A DNA stretch of 64,000 nucleotides. It comes from Hydrogenophaga flava NBRC 102514. Lineage in GTDB: Bacteria > Pseudomonadota > Gammaproteobacteria > Burkholderiales > Burkholderiaceae_C. Of this stretch, positions 36,988-44,330 are shown piece by piece. The notes beneath the pieces are model-generated. The model was not told the origin of the DNA. It worked only from the letters and a program-made list of their open reading frames with translations, and did not search any database. The stretch spans positions 248,001 through 312,000 of the forward strand of contig NZ_BCTF01000002.1 in the NCBI RefSeq assembly GCF_001571145.1. Direction: 5' to 3'. Position numbers and translations under genes: made by a program. Within the stretch, counting starts at the first letter, position 1, and each line of letters opens with the position of its first letter.

Positions 36988-37824
36988 TCAGGTGTGCTGT
37001 TCGCCGCTGGCGGCCAGCAGGCGGATCGACAGGTCGCGGCAATAGGCGGCGAAGGGGTTGGACAGGCGGAACTCCTCGTCGCGCACCGGTTCGGCCACGG
37101 GCAGGTCAGCCACCATGCGCCCGGGTCGGGCGGCCATCATGACCACGCGGCTGGAGAGGTAGACCGCCTCCGAGATGCTGTGGGTGACGAACACCACCGA
37201 CAGGGGCTGGCCACTGCCGTTGCGCTGAGCCCAGAGCGCGCGCAGGTCGGCATCCAGCCGCAGGCGGGTGAACTCGTCGAGCGCGCCGAAAGGTTCGTCC
37301 ATGAGCAGCACGTCGGGCTCGGTCACCAGCGCCCGTGCGATCGACACCCGCATCTGCATGCCGCCAGAGAGCTCGCGCGGGTAGCTCTCACCGAAGCGTG
37401 CCAGCCCGACGCTCTCCAGCGCCTTCTGCACGCGTGGGCCGCTGTCGACCGCGGGCACCTTGGCCAGGTCCAGCGGCAGACGCACGTTGGCCTGCACGGT
37501 GGCCCAGGGCATGAGCGTGGCCTCCTGGAACACCATGGCGGTCTTCAGGCCGCTCTTGGCCGGGGTGTCGGCACCGGCCCAGCGGATGTGGCCATGCGAG
37601 GGCGATTCCAGGCCGGCGAACATCTTGAGCAGGGTGCTCTTGCCGCAGCCCGAGGGGCCCAGCAGTGAAACGAAGTCGCCGCGTTGCACGCGCAGCCGCA
37701 CCTCGTCCAGCGCATGGGTGCCGTTCGGGTAGGTCTTCTCGACCCGGTTGGCCAGAAGCACGGTGTCGGCATCCGGAGCGTCGACCTCCGGTTCGGCAGG
37801 AATGTCGCGGTAGGGCATCAGCAT
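36988..37824 (-). CDS. ABC transporter ATP-binding protein (NitT/TauT family)
   Basis: A 278-residue ATPase subunit. Walker A is GPSGCGKST near residue 57, the signature motif is LSGGMQMR, Walker B is VLLMDEPFGALDE, and the H-loop is FVTHSISEA. A short N-terminal extension (MPYRDIPAEPEVDAPD) precedes the domain. I took the ATG at 37824, which has GGAG in good position; the ATG at 37842 would add six residues. It is 14 bases downstream of the first Rieske gene in the same operon. Confidence 0.93.
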   Translation of the reverse strand: MLMPYRDIPAEPEVDAPDADTVLLANRVEKTYPNGTHALDEVRLRVQRGDFVSLLGPSGCGKSTLLKMFAGLESPSHGHIRWAGADTPAKSGLKTAMVFQEATLMPWATVQANVRLPLDLAKVPAVDSGPRVQKALESVGLARFGESYPRELSGGMQMRVSIARALVTEPDVLLMDEPFGALDEFTRLRLDADLRALWAQRNGSGQPLSVVFVTHSISEAVYLSSRVVMMAARPGRMVADLPVAEPVRDEEFRLSNPFAAYCRDLSIRLLAASGEQHT

Positions 37825-37838
37825 GGTGGTCTCCGGTC

Positions 37839-38861
37839 TCATGTGCGGAACACTTCGGCTTCGCCGTGCGCGGTCAGCAGCGCCATGAGCTGGCGGCGGA
37901 TGATCAGGCCGGGTTGGTCCGAGGGCATGTGGAACTCGACCTTGCGTCGCGTGTCGATGCAGGCGTCGGGGTCGGTGGCTTCGAGGATGTCGCGGTCCTC
38001 GGCGGTGATGGCGGCGTCCCAGTCGATGAGCGCCTGTGTGGAGCAGCTCTCTTCGCTGTCGTTGCGGTAGAGCCACTGCACCAGCATGATCCTGCCGTCG
38101 TCGATGGGTGTGGCGCAGTTGTAGATGATGTGGTCGACGCCGCTGGCCGGGTAGCTGCAGCCAAAACGCCTGCAGAACGGCAGGTAGTAGCGGTTGACCA
38201 GGTGCCGGTCAGTGACCGGCTCGGTCGTGCCGGTCACGCGGTGGCTGCTCTCGGGGTTGCGGATGGGCACCGTGGTGATGGCCTCGAAGCCGTAGTCGGT
38301 CTCTCGGAACTCGTAGGGCGCCGGCCTGGGTTGCTCCAGCAGTCCGAAGTTGGCCTTGTGCACGAAGGAGAAGTGCGAGTTGTCGAACGAGTTCTCCATC
38401 ACCCGCACAGGGCTCGTCTGCCACTCCTGGTAGAACTGGAAGATGCGTCGGTAGCCCGGCTGGCCGTCTTCGGGGAAGTCGGGGATGCCGGCCAGCGGCT
38501 CTTCCAGGGCGACCCAGACGTAGCCGTACTTTTCGACGCAGCGGAAGGACGGCACCTTGGCGCCGGGCGGGATCTTCTCGCTGGTGAGCTGTGGAATCTT
38601 CACGCAGGCGCCGCTGCAGTCGTACTGCCAGCCGTGGTAGCCGCAGGTGATGTGCCCCGCCTCGTTCACCCAGCCCTCCGAGAGCCTGGCGGTGCGGTGG
38701 CAGCAGCGGTCGCGCAGCGCAGCCGGCGTACCGTCCGATTGCTTCCAGACCACCAGGTCTTCGCCCAGCAGGGTGAACGGCTTGGGGCCGTCGTCGAGGT
38801 GCGTGATGGGCATCAGCGCGTACCAGAAGCGGCGCAGAACAGGTTGCTTCGTGACCAGCAT
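37839..38861 (-). CDS. Rieske non-heme iron oxygenase 1
   Basis: A 340-residue oxygenase alpha subunit of the VanA/phthalate-oxygenase-like type. The Rieske 2Fe-2S ligands are Cys53, His55, Cys73 and His76 (C-x-H-x17-C-x2-H). The mononuclear iron site is in ENSFDNSHFSFVHK, with His163 and His168 and the electron-relay Asp160. It starts one base after the stop of the second paralogue. One more residue separates the Rieske pairs than in the other two copies. Reactions of the family include ring hydroxylation and O- or N-demethylation; the substrate is unknown. Confidence 0.92.
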   Translation of the reverse strand: MLVTKQPVLRRFWYALMPITHLDDGPKPFTLLGEDLVVWKQSDGTPAALRDRCCHRTARLSEGWVNEAGHITCGYHGWQYDCSGACVKIPQLTSEKIPPGAKVPSFRCVEKYGYVWVALEEPLAGIPDFPEDGQPGYRRIFQFYQEWQTSPVRVMENSFDNSHFSFVHKANFGLLEQPRPAPYEFRETDYGFEAITTVPIRNPESSHRVTGTTEPVTDRHLVNRYYLPFCRRFGCSYPASGVDHIIYNCATPIDDGRIMLVQWLYRNDSEESCSTQALIDWDAAITAEDRDILEATDPDACIDTRRKVEFHMPSDQPGLIIRRQLMALLTAHGEAEVFRT

Positions 38862-39929
38862 TCAGGCCTCCTGGGTGTGGCGGGCCGGTGCGGCCACGAT
38901 GGGTGGCAGCGCGCTGCGGAAGACCTCCTGCTCACCGTGCTCGGCCAGCAGGGCCAGGATCTGCTTGCGGATGATCAGGCCCGGCTTGTCCGAAGGCATG
39001 TGGAATTCCTCCTTGCGCCGTGTGTCCATGCACACGTCGTGGTCGGTAGCTTCCAGGATGTCCTTGTCCTCCCGCGTGACCCGGGTGTCCCAGTCGATCA
39101 GCTTTTGCGTGCTGCAGTCCTGCTCGGTGTCGTTGCGGTACAGCCACTGCACCAGCACCATGCGCTCGTCGTCGATGGGCGTGGCGCAGTTGTAGACCAT
39201 GTGGTCGATGCCGGAGTCGTAGCTCACTCCCATGCGGCGGCAGAACGGCAGGTAGTAGCGGTTGACCATGTGGCGCGTGACGCGCGCTTCCGTGGATCCG
39301 GTGACGTCGTGTGCCTGCGGCGGGTTGAGGATGCTCACCGATTGCCGGGCCTCGAATCCGTAGTCGGTCTCCTCGATGTCGTAGGTCGAAGGCAGCGGGT
39401 TGTCGAGGTCGCCGAAGGTGCCTTTGTGCACGAAGCTGAAGTGGGAGTTGTCGAAGCTGTTCTCCATCAGACGCATCGGGGTGCTGCGCCAGGTCTCGTA
39501 GAGCTGGAAGATGCGGCGATAGCCAGGCTGGCCGTCTTCGGGGAAGTCGGGGATGTCGCGCAGCGGGTCGTCCAGGGCGACCCACACATAGCCGTAGCGC
39601 GCCTGGCAGTGGTAGGCGGTGATGCGTGCGCCGGCCGGGATCTTGTGTTCTGTGCCCAGCTGCGGAATCTTCACGCAGGCACCGCTGCAGTCGTACTGCC
39701 AGCCGTGGTAGCCGCAGACGATGTGGTCTCCCTCGACCCAGCCTTTGCTCAGGCGGGCGGTGCGGTGGCAGCAGCGGTCGCGGGCCGCAGCGGGCGAGCC
39801 ATCGCTCTTTTTCCAGACCACGATGTGTTCGCCCAGCAGGGTGAAGGGCTTGGGGCCGTCGTCCAGGTCCGTCACTGGAAACAGCGCATACCAGAAGCGG
39901 CGCAGGACGGGTTGACGGGTCACGAGCAT
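38862..39929 (-). CDS. Rieske non-heme iron oxygenase 2
   Basis: A 355-residue paralogue of its neighbours, collinear along the whole length. Rieske ligands are Cys53, His55, Cys72 and His75; the mononuclear site ENSFDNSHFSFVHK is identical to that of copy 1. The C terminus is about 15 residues longer (ALPPIVAAPARHTQEA). The ATG at 39929 aligns exactly with the MLVT start of copy 1; the frame is open upstream but lacks homology. It is separated from copy 3 by 119 bases that hold a hairpin. Complete iron sites suggest an active enzyme rather than a decaying duplicate. Confidence 0.92.
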   Translation of the reverse strand: MLVTRQPVLRRFWYALFPVTDLDDGPKPFTLLGEHIVVWKKSDGSPAAARDRCCHRTARLSKGWVEGDHIVCGYHGWQYDCSGACVKIPQLGTEHKIPAGARITAYHCQARYGYVWVALDDPLRDIPDFPEDGQPGYRRIFQLYETWRSTPMRLMENSFDNSHFSFVHKGTFGDLDNPLPSTYDIEETDYGFEARQSVSILNPPQAHDVTGSTEARVTRHMVNRYYLPFCRRMGVSYDSGIDHMVYNCATPIDDERMVLVQWLYRNDTEQDCSTQKLIDWDTRVTREDKDILEATDHDVCMDTRRKEEFHMPSDKPGLIIRKQILALLAEHGEQEVFRSALPPIVAAPARHTQEA

Positions 39930-39949
39930 GGGGTTCTCCTCATTCAGAT

Positions 39950-39972
39950 GCCGGGCTTGTGAGGTGCCCGGC
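39950..39972. other. intercistronic hairpin between Rieske 3 and Rieske 2
   Basis: GCCGGGC (39950-39956) and GCCCGGC (39966-39972) form a seven-base stem with a nine-base loop in the 119-base gap between two co-directional genes. There is no T-run in the direction of transcription, so it probably affects mRNA processing or stability rather than termination. Confidence 0.45.
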
Positions 39973-40048
39973 GGGTCCGCCGGCGTGCCAGAACGGTCGC
40001 CTTCGCGGACGGGCGCCTGCGACCGGGCGCCGACGGCATTGCAAGCGT

Positions 40049-41077
40049 TCAGGTCGTGGCGGTCCGGGCCTGCGGCAACTCGCCGTGTGCACGCAGCAGT
40101 TCCAGCAGTCGCCGGCGCATGATCACGCCGGGCCGGTCGCTGGGCATGTGCTGCTCCAGGCGCAACGCCACGTCGATCGGAGCCTCCGGGTCGACCGATT
40201 CCAGGATCACCTTGTCTTCCGCCACCACCTTGGTGTCCCACTCGTTGAGCAGGGCCGCAGGACACTGTTCTTCGGTGTCGTTTCGGTAGAGCCACTGGAT
40301 GATCTGGATGCGCTCATCGTCTATGGGCGTGGCGCTGGTGAAGATCGTGTGGTGGATGCCACTGGGGTAGACCAGGCCCAGGCGCCTCAGGAACGGCAGG
40401 TGCCACTGGTTGTGGAAGTGGCGCTTGGTGGTCGGCTCTGTGCTGCCCGTGATGCGGTGCGACTCGGGCGGGTTGTTGATCGGTACGATCACCTCGGCTT
40501 CGAATCCGTAGTCGGTTTCGCGGATTTCAAAGAACTCGGGCTTGGGCTGTTCGAACTGGCCGAAGGTGCCCTTGTGCACAAAGGCGAAGTGAGCTGTGTC
40601 GAACGAGTTCTCCATCAGCCGCAGCGCGCCGGTGCGCCAGGTTTCGTCGAACTGGTGGATGCGGCGGAACGCAGGGTCGTTCTCTTCGGGTGTGTCGATC
40701 AGCGGCACCAGCGGTTCGTCCAGCGCCACCCAGGCGTAGCCAAAACGGGCCTGGCAGCGGTAGGCGTTGACACGCGCGCCGGCGGGGATCTTGTGGTCAT
40801 CTGCCAGCTGAGGAATCTTCACGCAGGCGCCGCTGCAGTCGTAGCGCCAGCCGTGGTAGCCGCAGACGATGTGGTCGCCCTCGACCCAGCCCTTGCTGAG
40901 CTGGGCGGTGCGGTGGCAGCAGCGGTCCTGGGCCGCTGCCGGGGTGCCGTCGGCCATCTTCCACAGCACCAGCTTTTCGCCGAGCAGGGTGAATGGCTGT
41001 GGTCCTTCGTCCAGCGCCTGCAGCGGCATCACCGCGTACCAGAAGCGCCGCAGGACCGGGTGTTGGGTCACGCGCAT
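40049..41077 (-). CDS. Rieske non-heme iron oxygenase 3
   Basis: A 342-residue third paralogue, the most diverged. Rieske ligands are Cys53, His55, Cys72 and His75. The iron site reads ENSFDTAHFAFVHK, keeping both histidines and the aspartate. The middle region (PLVPLIDTPEENDPAF) and the substrate-pocket part around HNQWHLPFLRRLG differ from copies 1 and 2, suggesting another substrate or ring position. It is the first oxygenase gene after the ABC receptor gene, 58 bases downstream across a strong palindrome. Confidence 0.92.
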   Translation of the reverse strand: MRVTQHPVLRRFWYAVMPLQALDEGPQPFTLLGEKLVLWKMADGTPAAAQDRCCHRTAQLSKGWVEGDHIVCGYHGWRYDCSGACVKIPQLADDHKIPAGARVNAYRCQARFGYAWVALDEPLVPLIDTPEENDPAFRRIHQFDETWRTGALRLMENSFDTAHFAFVHKGTFGQFEQPKPEFFEIRETDYGFEAEVIVPINNPPESHRITGSTEPTTKRHFHNQWHLPFLRRLGLVYPSGIHHTIFTSATPIDDERIQIIQWLYRNDTEEQCPAALLNEWDTKVVAEDKVILESVDPEAPIDVALRLEQHMPSDRPGVIMRRRLLELLRAHGELPQARTATT

Positions 41078-41094
41078 GGGTTCTCCTTGCCGGC

Positions 41095-41108
41095 GCCCTC
41101 GCGAGGGC
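41095..41108. other. perfect 14-base palindrome between receptor and oxygenase genes
   Basis: GCCCTCGCGAGGGC lies in the 58-base gap after the substrate-receptor stop. As RNA it folds into a short GC hairpin. Such structures commonly protect the mRNA of an abundant receptor from 3' decay or partly terminate; no T-run follows. Confidence 0.5.
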
Positions 41109-41135
41109 GGCCGGGGTCTGGTGGTGCAGGGGGGA

Positions 41136-42110
41136 TCAGGGCTTGGGCAGGAAGGCCGTGGTGTAGGCCTGCTTCCAGTCCACGTCGGGCTTGAGAATGC
41201 CGTGGCCCACCATGAAATCGAAGGTCTTCTTCCAGCGCGCCTCTGTCATCACGCCAGGGCCCATGCGGGCGGCGTCACCCGACTTCATGAAGTTGATTTC
41301 GCGCAGGCGCTTCACCGCAAACGCCAGCTTCTCGTCTTCCATCTTCGGGTTGTCCTGCCTGATCAGGGCATTGCCCGGTGCAGGGTCCTTGAGGTAGCTA
41401 TCCCAGCCCTCGATCGTCGCCTTCACGAAGCGGGCGACCACGTCCGGTTTGTCCTTCGCTGTTTTCTGCAGCGTCACGATGGTGTTGCCATAGGGTGGGT
41501 AACCTTCGTCGGCCATGAGGAAGAAGTTCACCTTCTTGCCCGCCTTTTCGGCCTCGAACGGCTCCGACGTGGCGAAGCCCTGGGTGGCGGTGCTGGTGTC
41601 GGCGAAGAAAGGCTGAAGGCTGCCGGTGTAAGGCTTGGCATTGGCGTCGGTCAGTCCGAACTTGGCCTTCATCCACGGCCAGTAGGTGTTGTGGGCGCTG
41701 GTCGCGATCATGACGCTCTTGCCCTTGAGATCGGCCAGGCTCTTGATGTCCGGGTGGGTCATGATGCCTTGCGGCTCGGACTGGAACAACGCCGCCACTG
41801 TCACCATGGGAATGCCCCTCTCGATGCCCGAGAGCACCTGGAAGTCTTTGCCCATGAGGAAGTCGGCCTGGCCGGCAGCCAGCAGCTGCACCGCGTTGAC
41901 CTGCGGCCCGCCCATCTTGATGGTGACGTCGAGGTTGTGCTTCTTGTAGATGCCGGTCGCTACGGCCTGGTAGTAGCCGCCGTGTTCGGCCTGGGCGAAC
42001 CAGGAGGTGAGGAAGGTGACTTTGTCCTGAGCCTGGACAGGCAGCGCGAGCAGCCCGGTGGCGACGGCGGCCGCGAGGCGACCAGACAGTGAGGCGAGTA
42101 GTGAAGGCAT
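41136..42110 (-). CDS. ABC transporter substrate-binding protein (NMT1/SsuA family)
   Basis: A 324-residue periplasmic receptor. The signal peptide (LAAAVATGLLALPVQAQ) is cleaved about residue 28, and the mature protein starts DKVTFLTSWFAQAEHGGYYQAVATGIY, the typical opening of NMT1/ThiY-like binding proteins for sulfonates, pyrimidines and other N-heterocycles. GGPQVNAVQLLAAGQADF follows. It heads the leftward operon that continues through the three Rieske genes, ABC subunits, amidohydrolase and reductase. A closer pocket assignment is not possible by eye. Confidence 0.9.
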   Translation of the reverse strand: MPSLLASLSGRLAAAVATGLLALPVQAQDKVTFLTSWFAQAEHGGYYQAVATGIYKKHNLDVTIKMGGPQVNAVQLLAAGQADFLMGKDFQVLSGIERGIPMVTVAALFQSEPQGIMTHPDIKSLADLKGKSVMIATSAHNTYWPWMKAKFGLTDANAKPYTGSLQPFFADTSTATQGFATSEPFEAEKAGKKVNFFLMADEGYPPYGNTIVTLQKTAKDKPDVVARFVKATIEGWDSYLKDPAPGNALIRQDNPKMEDEKLAFAVKRLREINFMKSGDAARMGPGVMTEARWKKTFDFMVGHGILKPDVDWKQAYTTAFLPKP

Positions 42111-42455
42111 GGCGTTTCTCCTGTGGCGATGAAGGAAACGGGGCATGCGGAAGGCCGTGAGCCGCGCGCGTGAGCGCCAGGACATTGCCACCGCTGCGTC
42201 CCCGGAGGACACACAAGCCCGTTGCCGGGCAAGTGCCCGCAAGCAGGCCTGCGGGCAGCGGAGCAATGACCGATTGGCACTGGAGTGCCAACTGACAGCT
42301 TCTACTCCAAGCGTTGCTTAGCAATGTGCGTGCCTAGCGCGGTGCGGCGGTCTTTGCCTTGTTCTGGATCAAATGCAGTGCATCGGGTGCAGGCCTGCAC
42401 CGATGCGGGGAACCGGGTTGGGGGTGCGCTGCACCGATACCATGCAGCGGCGCGC
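42111..42455. promoter_or_regulatory. promoter region of the Rieske operon with several palindromes
   Basis: This 345-base gap, the only one over 300, contains no gene. It holds TTGGCACT/AGTGCCAA (42274-42291, two-base spacer), TTGCT/AGCAA (42314-42324, one-base spacer) and CATCGG plus TGCAGG paired with CCTGCA plus CCGATG (42381-42405, one bulged base). A hairpin GCCCGCA/TGCGGGC is at 42235-42256. It lies upstream of the leftward receptor gene and downstream of the IclR gene, so these are candidate operators for the oxygenase operon. I could not place -10/-35 boxes with confidence. Confidence 0.55.
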
Positions 42456-43244
42456 CTAGATCAGGTTGCGCAGCCCGCGCGCCGCTTCCTGCAGCACCGG
42501 CAGCACGCGCTTGACGGCGTCCTCGCTGCTTTCCTGGTTGATCGGCATGGTGATGCTGATCGCGCCGTGCACCTCGTTGTTGCGGTCCAGCAGTGGCACG
42601 GCGATGCCACGGTGGTTCAGTTCCAGTTGCTGTTCCGACAGCGCCCAGCCCTGGCGCCGGCAGTGCTGGAGTTCGCTGCGCAGTTGGTCCTTGCTGGAGA
42701 TGGTGAACGAGGTGAATGCGCGCAGTTCGTGCTGCTCCAGCCAGGTGTCCGAGACGCTCTCTCCGGCCGCCGAGAGGATGGCCATGCCGGCGGCCGTCAC
42801 CTGCGCCGGCACGCGCGAACCGAGCATGTAGCCCGCGTACATGTGGCGCTGCGAGCCGCTGCGCGCGATGTAGACCGCGTCGTCGCCGTCGATCACGCCC
42901 AGGTAGGCGATCTCCTGCGTGCCGCCCGCGATGCGCTGCAGGAAGGGCTGCACCAGCCGCGGCAGCCGCGCCGACTCCAGGTAGGCGTGGCCCAGCCGCA
43001 TGATGCGCGGCGTGAGCCAGAACAGCTTGCCGTCGGTGCCCACATAACCCAGGTGCGCCAGGGTCAGCAGGTAGCGCCGTGCGGCGGTGCGCGTGAGGCC
43101 GCAGCGCGCGCCGGCCTGGCTGGCGGTCAGGCGCGGGTGCTGGTCGTCGAAGGCTTCGATGACCGCCAGGCCTTTTTCCAGGCCGGCGATCCAGTCGCGC
43201 TTCTCCAGCGGCGGGGCGTTCCAGGTGGGCAGACTGAGTGTCAT
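42456..43244 (-). CDS. IclR-family regulator (PcaR/PobR-like)
   Basis: A 262-residue transcription factor. The N-terminal winged helix-turn-helix (about 20-85) has LTASQAGARCGLTRTAARRYLLTL as the recognition region, and the C-terminal IclR effector domain spans about 95-260. Length and N terminus (DWIAGLEKGLAVIEAF) resemble PcaR/PcaU/PobR regulators of protocatechuate-pathway genes. It diverges from the dehydroshikimate-dehydratase-like pair across a palindrome that fits this family, and it also lies directly upstream of the Rieske operon. Confidence 0.9.
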   Translation of the reverse strand: MTLSLPTWNAPPLEKRDWIAGLEKGLAVIEAFDDQHPRLTASQAGARCGLTRTAARRYLLTLAHLGYVGTDGKLFWLTPRIMRLGHAYLESARLPRLVQPFLQRIAGGTQEIAYLGVIDGDDAVYIARSGSQRHMYAGYMLGSRVPAQVTAAGMAILSAAGESVSDTWLEQHELRAFTSFTISSKDQLRSELQHCRRQGWALSEQQLELNHRGIAVPLLDRNNEVHGAISITMPINQESSEDAVKRVLPVLQEAARGLRNLI

Positions 43245-43280
43245 GAAAACCCTGATATCGTGCGATGAATGAAGTTCGGC

Positions 43281-43295
43281 GTTCGATTATCGAAC
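43281..43295. promoter_or_regulatory. IclR-type operator palindrome
   Basis: GTTCGATTATCGAAC is a perfect palindrome with seven-base arms. It resembles the 15-base sites bound by PcaR/PcaU/PobR-type regulators. It lies 37 bases from the IclR start and about 110 bases upstream of the divergent HPPD-like gene. Confidence 0.7.
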
Positions 43296-43406
43296 CAGAG
43301 ACGGCCCGCCCCAAGACCCTCCGAAACGCGGGGCGCCTACAGTGGGGGCTGGCACCGAATGCGGCGTGCGGCGTGGCCCCGCCCCAACCCTTATGGAGAC
43401 CAGAAC

Positions 43407-44327
43407 ATGAGTGATCTGCTGCTCAACACCGCAGCCAGCCGAGAGCCTCTGCAGGCCTCGTTCAGTGACGCCGCCAACCCGCTGGGCCTGGACGGCATCG
43501 AGTTCATCGAATACGCCACCACCAAACCCCAGGCGCTGGGGCAGGTGCTGGAAATGATGGGTTTCCGCCCGGTGGCGCGCCACCGCTCGCGCGAGATCCT
43601 GCTCTACCGGCAGGGCGAGCTGAACATCGTCGTCAATGCCCACCCCAGCGACGCCCAGGGCGCCAGCCACGGCAGCGACGTGCCTTCGATTTCCGCGATG
43701 GCGCTGCGCGTGCGCGACGCCCGCGCCGCCTACCACTACGTGATCGAGCGCGGGGCATGGTCGGTGCCCACGCACGCCGAGGTGATGGAGCTGAACATCC
43801 CGGCCATCCACGGCGCGGGCGGCAGCCGCATCTACTTCGTGGACCGCTACAAGGAGTTCTCCATTTACGACGTGGACTTCGTGCCGATTCCCACTGTCGA
43901 CCAGAAGCCCCCCGCCACCGCCGGCATCCACTTCTTTGGCGTCGTGCAGTACATCGGCCCCGAGCGCAGCAACGACTGGATCGCGTTCTACGACGAGCTG
44001 TTCGGCACCGAGCTGATCCCCGACGACCAGCGCTTTGGCATCATGCCCAAGGGCACGCTGCTGCGCACCCCGGCGCTGGACCCGTCCAGGCGTTTCATGC
44101 TGCAGCTGGTGGAGCCGCCGGTGAACGTGCACGACGCCGACGAGAAGCTGCAGCGCATCGGCCTGGGCGTGCCCGACGTGCTGGCCGCGGTGAAGGCGCT
44201 GCGTGCGCTGGGCGTCGAGTTCGTCGAGACCGAGGCGGCGCACACCGAGCAGCGCGGCGCCATCACCAAGACCTACCTGGGCTCGGTGGTGTTCGAACTG
44301 GTGCACAGCGAGCGCGCCGGAGGCTGA
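43407..44327 (+). CDS. HPPD-like VOC protein (stand-alone QuiC1 C-domain homologue)
   Basis: A 306-residue protein with two vicinal-oxygen-chelate domains resembling 4-hydroxyphenylpyruvate dioxygenase but about 50 residues shorter. Aligning by eye, the three HPPD iron ligands correspond to His175 (GIHFFGVV), Arg250 (KLQRIGLGV, where HPPD has Q-H-I) and Glu297 (VVFELVH). One ligand therefore seems lost, so HPPD activity is doubtful. In QuiC1-type 3-dehydroshikimate dehydratases a similar domain is fused to the C terminus of the enzyme; here it is a separate gene, three bases ahead of the TIM-barrel gene. Confidence 0.75.
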   Translation: MSDLLLNTAASREPLQASFSDAANPLGLDGIEFIEYATTKPQALGQVLEMMGFRPVARHRSREILLYRQGELNIVVNAHPSDAQGASHGSDVPSISAMALRVRDARAAYHYVIERGAWSVPTHAEVMELNIPAIHGAGGSRIYFVDRYKEFSIYDVDFVPIPTVDQKPPATAGIHFFGVVQYIGPERSNDWIAFYDELFGTELIPDDQRFGIMPKGTLLRTPALDPSRRFMLQLVEPPVNVHDADEKLQRIGLGVPDVLAAVKALRALGVEFVETEAAHTEQRGAITKTYLGSVVFELVHSERAGG

Positions 44328-44330
44328 GCC

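Noticed and set aside
37665-39962. A 765-codon open frame antisense to the Rieske genes
   Set aside because: The opposite strand encodes proteins with complete catalytic motifs; the antisense product is internally repetitive only because the oxygenase genes are paralogues.
42275-42291. TGGCAC-containing palindrome as a sigma-54 promoter
   Set aside because: The GG-to-GC spacing is nine, not ten, on both strands, so it does not fit sigma-54; it is kept only as a candidate operator.
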